Assembly: GCA_025352345.1 (NCBI GenBank)
Contig: JANXTP010000023.1
Span: 1 to 8,333 of the forward strand
Origin: Burkholderiales bacterium
GTDB lineage: Bacteria; Pseudomonadota; Gammaproteobacteria; Burkholderiales; Burkholderiaceae_C
Length of the DNA: 8,333 nucleotides
Reading direction: 5' to 3'
The notes under the pieces are model-generated. The model searched no databases, was not told the DNA's origin, and saw only the letters and a program-made list of their open reading frames with translations. This document shows, piece by piece, positions 1 to 8,333 of this stretch. Each line of letters begins with the position of its first letter. The first letter of the stretch is position 1. The position numbers and the translations under genes were made by a program.

Positions 1-2523
1 CTTCGCCACAGAAAGCGCCAGCCACTTCATCCCGTGGCGACCGAAATTGACCTGGGCCCGTGCATCGTCGCCGCTGCCCTCGAGGGTGACGATCACGCCC
101 TCACCGAACTTGGTGTGGAACACGCTCTGGCCAGACTTCAGGCCGTGCGATGGCGCCTTCGGAATGACCGACGGTGCGGCAGTCTCGACACGCCCTGCGC
201 CGACGATCGAGCCCAAGCCCGACCCACGTGCCCACGCCGCCTGGTAGTCGCGAGCGAAGCCTGAACCGAAGGCCTGGTTGCGCGGCGTGATCCACTTCAA
301 CGAAGCTTCGGGCAGCTCGTCGAAGAAACGGCTCTTGATGTTGTAGCGGGTCTGGCCGTGCAGCATGCGGGTCTGGCTGCAGCTCAGGTACAGCCGCTTG
401 CGCGCGCGCGTGATCGCCACGTACATCAGCCGCCGCTCTTCTTCCAGCCCATCGAGGTCGGACACGCTGTTCTCGTGCGGAAACAGACCTTCTTCGAGGC
501 CGGTGATGAACACCGCGTCGAATTCCAGGCCCTTGGCCGCGTGCACCGTCATCAACTGGATCGCGTCCTGCCCGGCCTGTGCCTGGTTGTCACCGGCTTC
601 GAGCGAGGCGTGCGTCAGGAAGGCGGCCAGTGGCGACATGATTTCGCCGGTTTCGGCGTCGGGCGTGGTGATCAAGGAAGCAATGCCGCCTGCCAGTGGT
701 GGCGATGCTGGCGTTGCAACGGCAGCGTCAACGCCCAGGCCTGACAGCACTTTCACCAACTCCGCCTCAGCACCCAGCTGCAGCGGTGCCCCGAACTCAT
801 CCACCGGGAGCGCCACCGCGTCTTTGCCAAAACCTTCCTGCGTGACAAACGCCTCGGCCGCGTTCACCAATTCGTCGAGGTTTTCCAGCCGGTCCTGGCC
901 TTCCTTGTCGCTGCGGTAGAAATCGACCAGGTTAGATGCCTTCAGCATGTGCTCGATGATCTCGCGCAGCGTCAACCCGCGCGTGGCCTCACGCATCGCA
1001 TCAACCTTGGCGACGAAGGCCTGCACATTGCCGCCGCCTTTACCTGCCACTGCACCCACGCTTTGGCAAAGGCTGCGCCCGCTGGCGCGCGCTGCGTCCT
1101 GCAGCAGCTCGATCGTGCGCGCGCCGATGCCGCGCGTCGGGAAGTTGACGACACGCAGGAAGCTGGTGTCGTCGTTCGGGTTCTCGATGAGGCGCAGATA
1201 GCTCAGCGCGTGCTTGACCTCGGCGCGCTCGAAAAAGCGCAGGCCGCCGTACACCTTGTACGGGATGCTGGCGTTGAACAGCGCGCTTTCCAGCACCCGG
1301 CTTTGCGCATTGCTGCGGTACAGCAGCGCGATGTCGCGGCGCGGCGTGCCATCGCGGTGCAGTTGCTGCGCCTCCTCGATGAACCACTGCGCCTCGGCGA
1401 AATCGCTGGTGGCTTCGAACACGCGCACCTGTTCGCCCGGGCCCGCTTCAGTGCGCAGGTTCTTGCCGAGGCGGCGCGAGTTGCGCGAGATCAGCTCATT
1501 GGCCGCATCGAGGATGTGGCCGTAGCTGCGGTAGTTGCGCTCCAGCTTGATGACCTGCTGCACCTTGAACTCGCGCTCGAAGTCGGCCATGTTGCCGACC
1601 TGTGCCCCGCGGAACGCATAGATGCTCTGGTCGTCGTCACCGACCGCCAGCACCGCGGTGCCGTTCGGTCCGGGCGGGCCGGCGAACATCTTCAGCCAGG
1701 CGTACTGCAGCCGGTTCGTGTCCTGGAATTCGTCGACCAGGATGTGGCGGAAGCGGCGTTGGTAGTGTTCGCGCAGGCTGAGGTTGTCGCGCATCAGCTC
1801 GTAAGTGCGCAGCATCAGCTCGGCGAAATCGACGACACCTTCACGCTGACACTGTTCCTCATAGGCCTGGTACACCTGCACCAGCACGCGGCCCTGCTCA
1901 TCGCGCACCTCGACGTCCTTCGGGCGCAGACCTTCTTCCTTCTGCCCGGCGATGAACCAGGTGGTGGTCTTCGGCACAAAGCGCTCTTCATCGAGCTTCA
2001 TCGCCTTGATGACGCGCTTGACGGCCGACAACTGATCGGCCGAATCGAGAATCTGAAAGCCCTGCGGCAGCGCCGCCAGCTTCCAGTGCGCGCGCAGGAA
2101 GCGGTTGCACAGCCCGTGGAAAGTGCCGACCCACATGCCGCGCACCGGCACCGGCAGCATCGCCGAGAGCCGCGTCAGCATTTCCTTCGCGGCCTTGTTG
2201 GTGAAGGTCACCGCCAGCACGCCGCCGGGCGAGAGCTGGCCGGTCTGGATCAGCCAGGCGATGCGCGTCGTCAGCACGCGGGTCTTGCCGGAACCAGCGC
2301 CAGCCAGGATCAGCGATGGCCGCGCCGGCAAAGTCACCGCCGCCAGTTGCTCCGGATTCAGCCCGCGCAGCAGGTTGTCGGAGGACGGCACCGCCAGACC
2401 CGGCGCATCATCGATCTCGCCCGCTGCAGCCATCACCGCCACCGAAGGATCGTCTTCTTCAAACAGCGGGATCGACGGGTCGTCGTGCGGCGCAACGCCG
2501 GGGCTTTCAGAGGGACTGGACAT
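1..2523 (-). CDS. uvrD: DNA helicase II, UvrD/Rep superfamily 1A (3' end just outside the window)
   Basis: ATP-dependent 3'-5' DNA helicase that acts in nucleotide excision repair and methyl-directed mismatch repair. The minus frame is open for 841 codons from ATG 2523 to the window edge. Visible SF1A motifs: Q-motif GLNPEQ (about 54-59), Walker A AGAGSGKT with K80, Walker B DEFQDT (264-269), motif III GDDDQS (295-300), NYRS (330-333), motif V TVHAAKGLEF (659-668) and motif VI YVAITRAR (701-708). The last visible residues (QVNF...GMKWLALSVAK) match the Tudor-like C-terminal domain that separates UvrD from Rep, so probably fewer than ten residues are missing. A TAG lies in frame three codons before ATG 2523, making this the longest ATG start; Met31 is an alternative. 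Unusual are an acidic, probably disordered N-terminal tail of about 50 residues and an Ala/Pro-rich insert at about 575-625. Divergent from valS. Confidence 0.93.
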   Translation of the reverse strand, partial: MSSPSESPGVAPHDDPSIPLFEEDDPSVAVMAAAGEIDDAPGLAVPSSDNLLRGLNPEQLAAVTLPARPSLILAGAGSGKTRVLTTRIAWLIQTGQLSPGGVLAVTFTNKAAKEMLTRLSAMLPVPVRGMWVGTFHGLCNRFLRAHWKLAALPQGFQILDSADQLSAVKRVIKAMKLDEERFVPKTTTWFIAGQKEEGLRPKDVEVRDEQGRVLVQVYQAYEEQCQREGVVDFAELMLRTYELMRDNLSLREHYQRRFRHILVDEFQDTNRLQYAWLKMFAGPPGPNGTAVLAVGDDDQSIYAFRGAQVGNMADFEREFKVQQVIKLERNYRSYGHILDAANELISRNSRRLGKNLRTEAGPGEQVRVFEATSDFAEAQWFIEEAQQLHRDGTPRRDIALLYRSNAQSRVLESALFNASIPYKVYGGLRFFERAEVKHALSYLRLIENPNDDTSFLRVVNFPTRGIGARTIELLQDAARASGRSLCQSVGAVAGKGGGNVQAFVAKVDAMREATRGLTLREIIEHMLKASNLVDFYRSDKEGQDRLENLDELVNAAEAFVTQEGFGKDAVALPVDEFGAPLQLGAEAELVKVLSGLGVDAAVATPASPPLAGGIASLITTPDAETGEIMSPLAAFLTHASLEAGDNQAQAGQDAIQLMTVHAAKGLEFDAVFITGLEEGLFPHENSVSDLDGLEEERRLMYVAITRARKRLYLSCSQTRMLHGQTRYNIKSRFFDELPEASLKWITPRNQAFGSGFARDYQAAWARGSGLGSIVGAGRVETAAPSVIPKAPSHGLKSGQSVFHTKFGEGVIVTLEGSGDDARAQVNFGRHGMKWLALSVAK

Positions 2524-2529
2524 CGAATG

Positions 2530-2535
2530 ATTCTA
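2530..2535 (-). promoter_or_regulatory. Candidate -10 box for uvrD
   Basis: TAGAAT read on the minus strand matches the sigma-70 -10 consensus at five of six positions. No convincing -35 hexamer lies 16-18 bases upstream. A start site about seven bases downstream would fall on or beside the uvrD ATG at 2523, giving a nearly leaderless mRNA. This is pattern matching only. Confidence 0.35.
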
Positions 2536-2550
2536 GGAGCCACCCTCCTA
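2534..2550. repeat. Short inverted repeat in the uvrD/valS divergent region
   Basis: TAGGAG (2534-2539) and CTCCTA (2545-2550) are perfect six-base arms around a five-base spacer. The repeat touches both candidate -10 boxes (minus-strand TAGAAT at 2530-2535 and plus-strand TACAAT at 2549-2554). It could be an operator or chance; six-base arms are short, and no known regulator's consensus is recognised. Confidence 0.4.
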
Positions 2551-2554
2551 CAAT
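2549..2554 (+). promoter_or_regulatory. Candidate -10 box for valS
   Basis: TACAAT matches TATAAT at five of six positions and lies 60 bases before the valS ATG, implying a leader of roughly 50-55 bases. The best -35 match upstream is poor, so the promoter would be weak, activator-dependent or misidentified. No T-box-like or other leader structure is apparent in the short leader. Confidence 0.4.
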
Positions 2555-2614
2555 TCGGCCTCCTTTTTGCTGCTCTGCGGCGCACTTTCCTGCTGCGCCC
2601 TACCCGGTGTCCCC

Positions 2615-5461
<2,847 letters not shown>

Positions 5462-5471
5462 GGCGTGACAC

Positions 5472-5503
5472 CGCGCAGACTCGAGCGGTAAGCTCGCGGC
5501 GCG
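5472..5503 (+). terminator. Imperfect hairpin after valS; weak terminator or leader structure
   Basis: CGAGC (5482-5486) pairs with GCTCG (5492-5496) around a GGTAA loop. Outer arms CGCGC (5472-5476) and GCGCG (5499-5503) can also pair across an internal loop. No U-tract follows, so it is not a canonical intrinsic terminator. It lies 11 bases after the valS stop and could equally be a structure in a valS-galU transcript. Confidence 0.25.
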
Positions 5504-5564
5504 TGCCAAGAAAAGGTGTCTTTGTTGCGTGTGAGAATGGATCGAAACCCTGGATTCACCGCTC

Positions 5565-5569
5565 GGGAG
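5565..5569 (+). promoter_or_regulatory. Ribosome binding site of galU
   Basis: GGGAG ends seven bases before ATG 5577, which is good spacing. The in-frame GTG at 5571 would be only one base from this site, so the site decides the start in favour of the ATG. Confidence 0.65.
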
Positions 5570-5576
5570 TGTGCAC

Positions 5577-6443
5577 ATGAAGATCAACAAGGCGATATTC
5601 CCCGTGGCCGGCCTCGGCACGCGTTTCCTGCCCGCCACCAAGGCGCAGCCGAAGGAAATGCTGCCGGTGGTCGACAAGCCGCTGATCCAGTACGCGGTCG
5701 AGGAGGCTTACGCCGCCGGCATCCGCCAGATGATCTTCGTCAATGGCCGCAACAAGCGCGCCATTCCGGACCACTTCGACACCGCCTACGAGCTGGAAGC
5801 CGAACTCGAAGCCGCTGGCAAGAAAGAGCTGCTGGCCCTGGTGCATTCGATCAAGCCCGACGACATGGAGTGCATCTACATCCGCCAACCCAAGGCCCTG
5901 GGCCTGGGCCATGCGGTGCTGTGCGCACAGTGCGTGGTTGTCAACGAACCGTTCGCGGTGCTGCTGGCCGACGACCTGATGGTCGGCAAGCCTCCAATCC
6001 TCAAGCAGATGGTGGAACGCTTCGCCGACTGGCAGGCCTCGATCATCGCGGTGCAGGAAGTGCCCGACGATCAGACGCGCCGTTACGGCATGGTGGCCGG
6101 CACGCCAGTCAACGACCGGATGATGGACATGACCCACATCGTCGAAAAGCCGGCACCGAAAGATGCGCCGTCACGCCTGGGCGTGGCCGGCCGCTACATC
6201 CTGACGCCGGGCATCTTCAAGGAAATCGCGGCGCAGCCGCGTGGTGTGGGCGGTGAGATTCAATTGACCGACGGCATCGCCGCGCTGATGCGCCGCGAGA
6301 AGGTGTTCGCTTTCCGCTACGAAGGACGGCGCTACGACTGCGGCAGCAAGGAAGGCTTCCTGGAAGCCAATGTCGAGCTGGCGCTGATGCACCCGCAACT
6401 CGGCCCGGGGTTCCGCAGCTACCTGAAGACGCTCGAACTCTGA
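5577..6443 (+). CDS. galU: UTP-glucose-1-phosphate uridylyltransferase
   Basis: Converts UTP and glucose-1-phosphate to UDP-glucose and pyrophosphate in the cytoplasm. UDP-glucose feeds lipopolysaccharide core, exopolysaccharide and galactose metabolism. The 288-residue length is normal for bacterial GalU. Visible: N-terminal nucleotide-binding signature GLGTRFLPATKA (12-23) followed by PKEMLP, LLADDL with the metal/nucleotide acidic pair D132-D133, an EKP motif at 190-192, and the late YDCGSKEGFL motif (253-262). The start at ATG 5577 is set by the GGGAG site and gives MKINKAIFPVAGLG, the usual betaproteobacterial beginning. The gene follows valS by 115 bases on the same strand, so co-transcription is possible but not shown. 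It converges on the TusA-like gene with only 15 bases between the stops. The related phage/exopolysaccharide paralogue GalF is less likely, since the active-site motifs are intact. Confidence 0.96.
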   Translation: MKINKAIFPVAGLGTRFLPATKAQPKEMLPVVDKPLIQYAVEEAYAAGIRQMIFVNGRNKRAIPDHFDTAYELEAELEAAGKKELLALVHSIKPDDMECIYIRQPKALGLGHAVLCAQCVVVNEPFAVLLADDLMVGKPPILKQMVERFADWQASIIAVQEVPDDQTRRYGMVAGTPVNDRMMDMTHIVEKPAPKDAPSRLGVAGRYILTPGIFKEIAAQPRGVGGEIQLTDGIAALMRREKVFAFRYEGRRYDCGSKEGFLEANVELALMHPQLGPGFRSYLKTLEL

Positions 6444-6462
6444 GCGGCGGCGGCCGACTCAG
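6440..6462. terminator. Shared hairpin containing both stop codons of galU and the TusA-like gene
   Basis: CTGAG (6440-6444) pairs with CTCAG (6458-6462) and CGGC (6445-6448) with GCCG (6453-6456), leaving loop GGCG and one bulged A at 6457. That makes nine base pairs, seven of them G-C. The galU TGA (6441-6443) lies in the left arm and the complement of the minus-strand TGA (6459-6461) in the right arm. No T-run follows on either strand, so it would be a non-canonical bidirectional terminator or a 3'-end stabiliser. Confidence 0.45.
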
Positions 6463-6689
6463 CGGCGGCGCAGCAGGTGGATGAACTCGTCGGCAACGGT
6501 GGTCTGCTCGATCAGATCGTTGCCGGTCTGCTTCGCGAACGCCTGGAAATCGCGCGTCGAACCCGGATCGGTGGACACCACCTTCAGCACGTCCCCGCTG
6601 GCCATGTCGGCCAGCGCCTTCTTGGCCTTCAGGATCGGCAGCGGACAGTTCATCCCGCGGGTGTCGATTTCTTTGTGGATCAGGATCAT
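6459..6689 (-). CDS. TusA-family sulfur carrier / sulfurtransferase
   Basis: Small soluble protein of 76 residues from the TusA/SirA/YedF family, which carry sulfur as a persulfide on a conserved cysteine for tRNA thiolation, molybdenum cofactor or other sulfur-trafficking pathways. The family signature CPxP is present as RGMNCPLP, with C15 as the expected persulfide site and P16/P18. The downstream DPGSTRDF segment (about 41-48) matches the DPxxTRD motif of the family. E. coli TusA is about 81 residues. It begins 38 bases after the cysM stop on the same strand, so it is probably the second gene of a cysM operon. GGAG about ten bases before the ATG is a usable ribosome site. A TAGAAT box at 6718-6723 might give an additional promoter, but no -35 is visible. 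Which sulfur pathway it serves cannot be read from the sequence, so no symbol is assigned. Confidence 0.9.
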   Translation of the reverse strand: MILIHKEIDTRGMNCPLPILKAKKALADMASGDVLKVVSTDPGSTRDFQAFAKQTGNDLIEQTTVADEFIHLLRRR

Positions 6690-6717
6690 GGGGCGCGTGC
6701 TCCGCTGGACTGTAGCG

Positions 6718-6723
6718 ATTCTA
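6718..6723 (-). promoter_or_regulatory. Possible -10 box in the cysM to TusA-like gene gap
   Basis: TAGAAT on the minus strand, five of six matches to the -10 consensus, about 29 bases before the ATG. The surrounding eight bases (CTAGAATC) are identical to those at the candidate uvrD promoter. No -35 match is seen, so this may be chance. Confidence 0.25.
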
Positions 6724-6727
6724 GATT

Positions 6728-7645
6728 TCAGGCCGGAAACACGCCGGTAGACAGGTAGCGATCACCCCGATCACAGACGATGAACACGATGGTCGCGTTC
6801 TCGACCGTCTTCGCCAACTCCAGCGCGACCCAGCAGGCGCCAGCCGCAGAAATGCCGGCAAAGATGCCTTCCTCACGCGCCAGGCGGCGCGCCATCTCCT
6901 CGGCATCGGTCTGGCTGACCGAGGCGGTCTCGTCGATGTGCGTCGGGTCGTAGATCTTCGGCAGGTAGGCCTCGGGCCACTTGCGGATGCCCGGAATGCG
7001 CGAGCCCTCGCTCGGTTGCGCGCCGATGATGCGCACCGCCGGGTTCATCTCCTTCAGGTAGCGCGAAACGCCGGTGATCGTGCCGGTGGTGCCCATCGCG
7101 CTGACGAAGTGGGTGAGCTGCCCGGCGGTGTCGCGCCAGATCTCGGGGCCGGTGGTTTCGTAATGCACGCGCGGGTTGTCGGCATTGGCGAACTGGTCGA
7201 GCACCACGCCCTTGCCGTCGCGTTGGAGCTGATCGGCGAGGTCGCGGGCGTGCTCCATGCCACCCGAGCGCGGCGTCAGCATCAGGTCGGCGCCGAAGGC
7301 GCGCATCGTCTGCGCACGCTCAATAGACAGGTCCTCCGGCATGATCAGCAGCATCTTGTAGCCACGGATGGCTGCGGCCATCGCCAGCGCGATGCCGGTG
7401 TTGCCCGAGGTGGCCTCGATCAGCGTATCGCCAGGATGGATGTCGCCGCGCTCTTCTGCGCGGCGGATCATGCTGATGGCAGCACGGTCCTTGACCGATC
7501 CAGCCGGGTTGTTGCCCTCGAGCTTGCCGAGGATCACATTGCCACGGCGCTCGGCATCGGCGCCGGGCAGGTGCTTCAGCCGCACCAGCGGCGTGTTGCC
7601 GATCAGGTCTTCGAGCGAGGGGTAGATCGGCTGCTGTTTGGCCAT
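6728..7645 (-). CDS. cysM: Cysteine synthase B (O-acetylserine sulfhydrylase, CysM type)
   Basis: PLP-dependent fold-type II enzyme making cysteine from O-acetylserine and a sulfur donor. CysM enzymes can use thiosulfate, giving S-sulfocysteine, as well as sulfide. The 305 residues match the usual CysM length (about 303). Visible: IGNTPLVRL (15-23), KLEGNNPAGSVKDR with the PLP-binding K52, substrate loop TSGNTG (79-84), phosphate-binding MGTTGTITG (184-192), IPGIRKWP around R221, and the C-terminal CDRGDRYLSTGVF. The GNNPAGSVKDR and IRKWP wording matches CysM rather than CysK. ATG 7645 is chosen because conservation starts a few residues later. ATG 7687 would add 14 poorly conserved residues and sits in a hairpin loop, and a longer open frame reads straight through the tRNA gene. 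No strong ribosome site is visible. It lies downstream of tRNA-Leu and upstream of the TusA-like gene, all on the minus strand. Confidence 0.95.
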   Translation of the reverse strand: MAKQQPIYPSLEDLIGNTPLVRLKHLPGADAERRGNVILGKLEGNNPAGSVKDRAAISMIRRAEERGDIHPGDTLIEATSGNTGIALAMAAAIRGYKMLLIMPEDLSIERAQTMRAFGADLMLTPRSGGMEHARDLADQLQRDGKGVVLDQFANADNPRVHYETTGPEIWRDTAGQLTHFVSAMGTTGTITGVSRYLKEMNPAVRIIGAQPSEGSRIPGIRKWPEAYLPKIYDPTHIDETASVSQTDAEEMARRLAREEGIFAGISAAGACWVALELAKTVENATIVFIVCDRGDRYLSTGVFPA

Positions 7646-7668
7646 GCAAACTCGAAACGGTGGAGCAG

Positions 7669-7697
7669 GCAATCTGCCGCGATTCATGCGGCATTGC
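7669..7697 (-). other. Hairpin in the tRNA-Leu to cysM leader
   Basis: TGCCGC (7675-7680) pairs with GCGGCA (7688-7693) around a seven-base loop. GCAA (7669-7672) pairs with TTGC (7694-7697), with two bases bulged, for ten base pairs in total. In the minus-strand RNA it lies 23 bases before the cysM ATG and has no following U-tract, so it is more likely a leader or processing structure than an intrinsic terminator. Confidence 0.35.
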
Positions 7698-7725
7698 ACC
7701 GCATCGACCAACACAAGAATTCGGG

Positions 7726-7810
7726 TGGTGCCTCCGGTCGGAATCGAACCGACACTCCGTGAAGAACCGGATTTTGAGTCCGGCGCGTCTACCAATTCCG
7801 CCACAGAGGC
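7726..7810 (-). tRNA. tRNA-Leu (anticodon CAA)
   Basis: An 85-base cloverleaf can be folded by eye on the minus strand. The acceptor GCCTCTG pairs with CGGAGGC (one T-G wobble), followed by discriminator A and an encoded CCA (7726-7728). The anticodon stem CCGGA/TCCGG encloses loop CTCAAAA, giving anticodon CAA (plus-strand 7774-7776), which reads the UUG leucine codon. The T arm is GTCGG-TTCGATT-CCGAC. The long variable arm (about 13 bases between the anticodon and T stems) makes it a class II tRNA and, with the A discriminator, supports leucine over serine. No integrated element lies at its 3' end: cysM follows 80 bases later. Confidence 0.96.
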
Positions 7811-7825
7811 CCAACGTAGTGCTTA

Positions 7826-7831
7826 ATTATT
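7826..7831 (-). promoter_or_regulatory. Candidate -10 box for tRNA-Leu
   Basis: AATAAT on the minus strand, five of six matches to TATAAT, in the only AT-rich patch of the spacer and 15 bases before the mature tRNA 5' end. That predicts a short 5' leader for RNase P to remove. No good -35 hexamer is seen at the usual distance; the inverted repeat at 7840-7857 occupies that place. Confidence 0.4.
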
Positions 7832-7839
7832 CCACAGGC

Positions 7840-7857
7840 CTCTGCGCTGCTGCAGAG
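7840..7857. repeat. Inverted repeat upstream of tRNA-Leu
   Basis: CTCTGC (7840-7845) and GCAGAG (7852-7857) are perfect six-base arms with a six-base spacer, placed where the -35 element of the tRNA promoter is expected. Possible operator or chance. Confidence 0.3.
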
Positions 7858-7864
7858 CTTACGC

Positions 7865-7874
7865 CAGACGTCTG
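7865..7874. repeat. Ten-base perfect palindrome between tRNA-Leu and the rhomboid gene
   Basis: CAGACGTCTG is its own reverse complement. It lies 91 bases before the rhomboid ATG and 55 bases upstream of the tRNA. A dimeric regulator could bind here, but none is recognised and a single copy may be fortuitous. Confidence 0.3.
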
Positions 7875-7955
7875 CCTTCAGCGCCGCGCCATCAACTGCG
7901 GTTACGCTCTTGCCTCGACTGCGACCTGCACCTCAAAGCCCACTGGATCCCGCGC

Positions 7956-8333
7956 ATGCCCCCGATGCCTCCCATCACCCAAGCCTTGTTGTTGATCAAT
8001 GTTGCCGCCTTCTGCATCGACAGTTTTCTAGGACCGTGGTTCACCCGCCTGTTGGCGCTGTGGCCGCTGGGCTATGGCTTCCTGCCGTGGCAGGTCGTCA
8101 CCTACGCATTCCTGCACGGCAGCATCGGCCACCTGTTTTTCAACATGCTGGGCCTGTGGATGTTCGGTGCCGAGCTGGAGCGGGTCTGGGGCCCGAAGCG
8201 CTTCATTCAGTTCTACACCGCCAGCGTGCTGGCAGCAGCCGGTGCGCAGTTGCTGGTAACCGGGTTGCTGGGATCGGTCTACCCAACCGTGGGCGCCTCG
8301 GGCGGGCTGTTCGGCCTGCTGCTGGCGTGCGGC
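7956..8333 (+). CDS. Rhomboid-family intramembrane serine protease (N-terminal part; runs off the window)
   Basis: Integral inner-membrane protease that would cleave transmembrane segments with a Ser-His dyad. The plus frame is open for 126 codons to the edge. Visible: a first hydrophobic segment from about residue 7 (ITQALLLINVAAF), a WQVVTYAFLHGS stretch leading into H54, H59 and N63 in the pattern HxxxxHxxxN of rhomboid TM2 (oxyanion region), another hydrophobic segment (about 83-105), and the catalytic GASGGLFG motif with S115. The catalytic histidine of the later helix lies beyond the window, so activity cannot be confirmed. ATG 7956 gives MPPMPPITQ; ATG 7965 is equally in frame and would lose only three residues. 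The ribosome site is weak (GGA about eight bases upstream). Divergent from tRNA-Leu across 145 bases. Substrate unknown. Pseudoprotease status is possible in principle, but the visible serine motif argues against it. Confidence 0.9.
   Translation, partial: MPPMPPITQALLLINVAAFCIDSFLGPWFTRLLALWPLGYGFLPWQVVTYAFLHGSIGHLFFNMLGLWMFGAELERVWGPKRFIQFYTASVLAAAGAQLLVTGLLGSVYPTVGASGGLFGLLLACG

Noticed and set aside
2567..2614. TTG start 48 bases upstream of valS ATG
   Set aside because: It would add 16 residues not seen in ValS proteins; the family N-terminus MTELAKSFEP begins at 2615.
5571..5576. GTG start for galU
   Set aside because: It is one base from the GGGAG site, which is too close; the ATG at 5577 has ideal spacing.
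7646..7804. N-terminal extension of cysM through the tRNA (protein starting MAELVDAPDSKSGSS)
   Set aside because: Those residues are simply the tRNA-Leu gene translated, a common annotation error. CysM conservation begins only after ATG 7645.
7726..7810. tRNA-Leu as the attachment site of an integrated island
   Set aside because: No integrase, no direct repeat of the tRNA 3' end in the window, and ordinary core genes lie on both sides.

Overview
This window looks like ordinary chromosomal housekeeping DNA from a high-GC betaproteobacterium. The protein style fits Burkholderiales, possibly the Rubrivivax/Leptothrix/Ideonella group; that placement is inferred from composition and family resemblance, not from a search. 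There is no mobile element, CRISPR array, prophage gene or recognisable defence system. All the large genes are intact within the window and share one GC-rich codon style, and no gap between genes exceeds 150 bases.

Layout: (1) 1-2523, minus: the DNA helicase gene uvrD, open at the left edge and missing only its last few codons. (2) 2524-2614: a 91-base divergent control region with a -10-like box for each strand and a small inverted repeat. (3) 2615-5461, plus: valS, valyl-tRNA synthetase. (4) 5577-6443, plus: galU, UTP-glucose-1-phosphate uridylyltransferase, 115 bases after valS. (5) 6459-6689, minus: a TusA-family sulfur carrier, convergent with galU; one hairpin contains both stop codons. 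(6) 6728-7645, minus: cysM, cysteine synthase B, 38 bases upstream of the TusA-like gene and probably co-transcribed with it. (7) 7726-7810, minus: tRNA-Leu(CAA) with encoded CCA. (8) 7811-7955: a 145-base divergent spacer. (9) 7956-8333, plus: the N-terminal part of a rhomboid-family intramembrane serine protease, open at the right edge.

The genes cover repair and replication (uvrD), translation (valS, tRNA-Leu), sugar-nucleotide supply for envelope polysaccharides (galU), sulfur assimilation and transfer (cysM plus the TusA-like carrier) and membrane proteolysis (rhomboid). The only functional link the context suggests is cysM with the TusA-like gene: a cysteine synthase next to a small persulfide carrier. 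This is an arrangement reminiscent of, but not homologous to, the mycobacterial CysM/CysO pair. It is the most interesting hypothesis here, but it remains inference.

Several very long open frames opposite uvrD and valS (up to 788 codons) are codon-bias shadows and are not annotated as genes.
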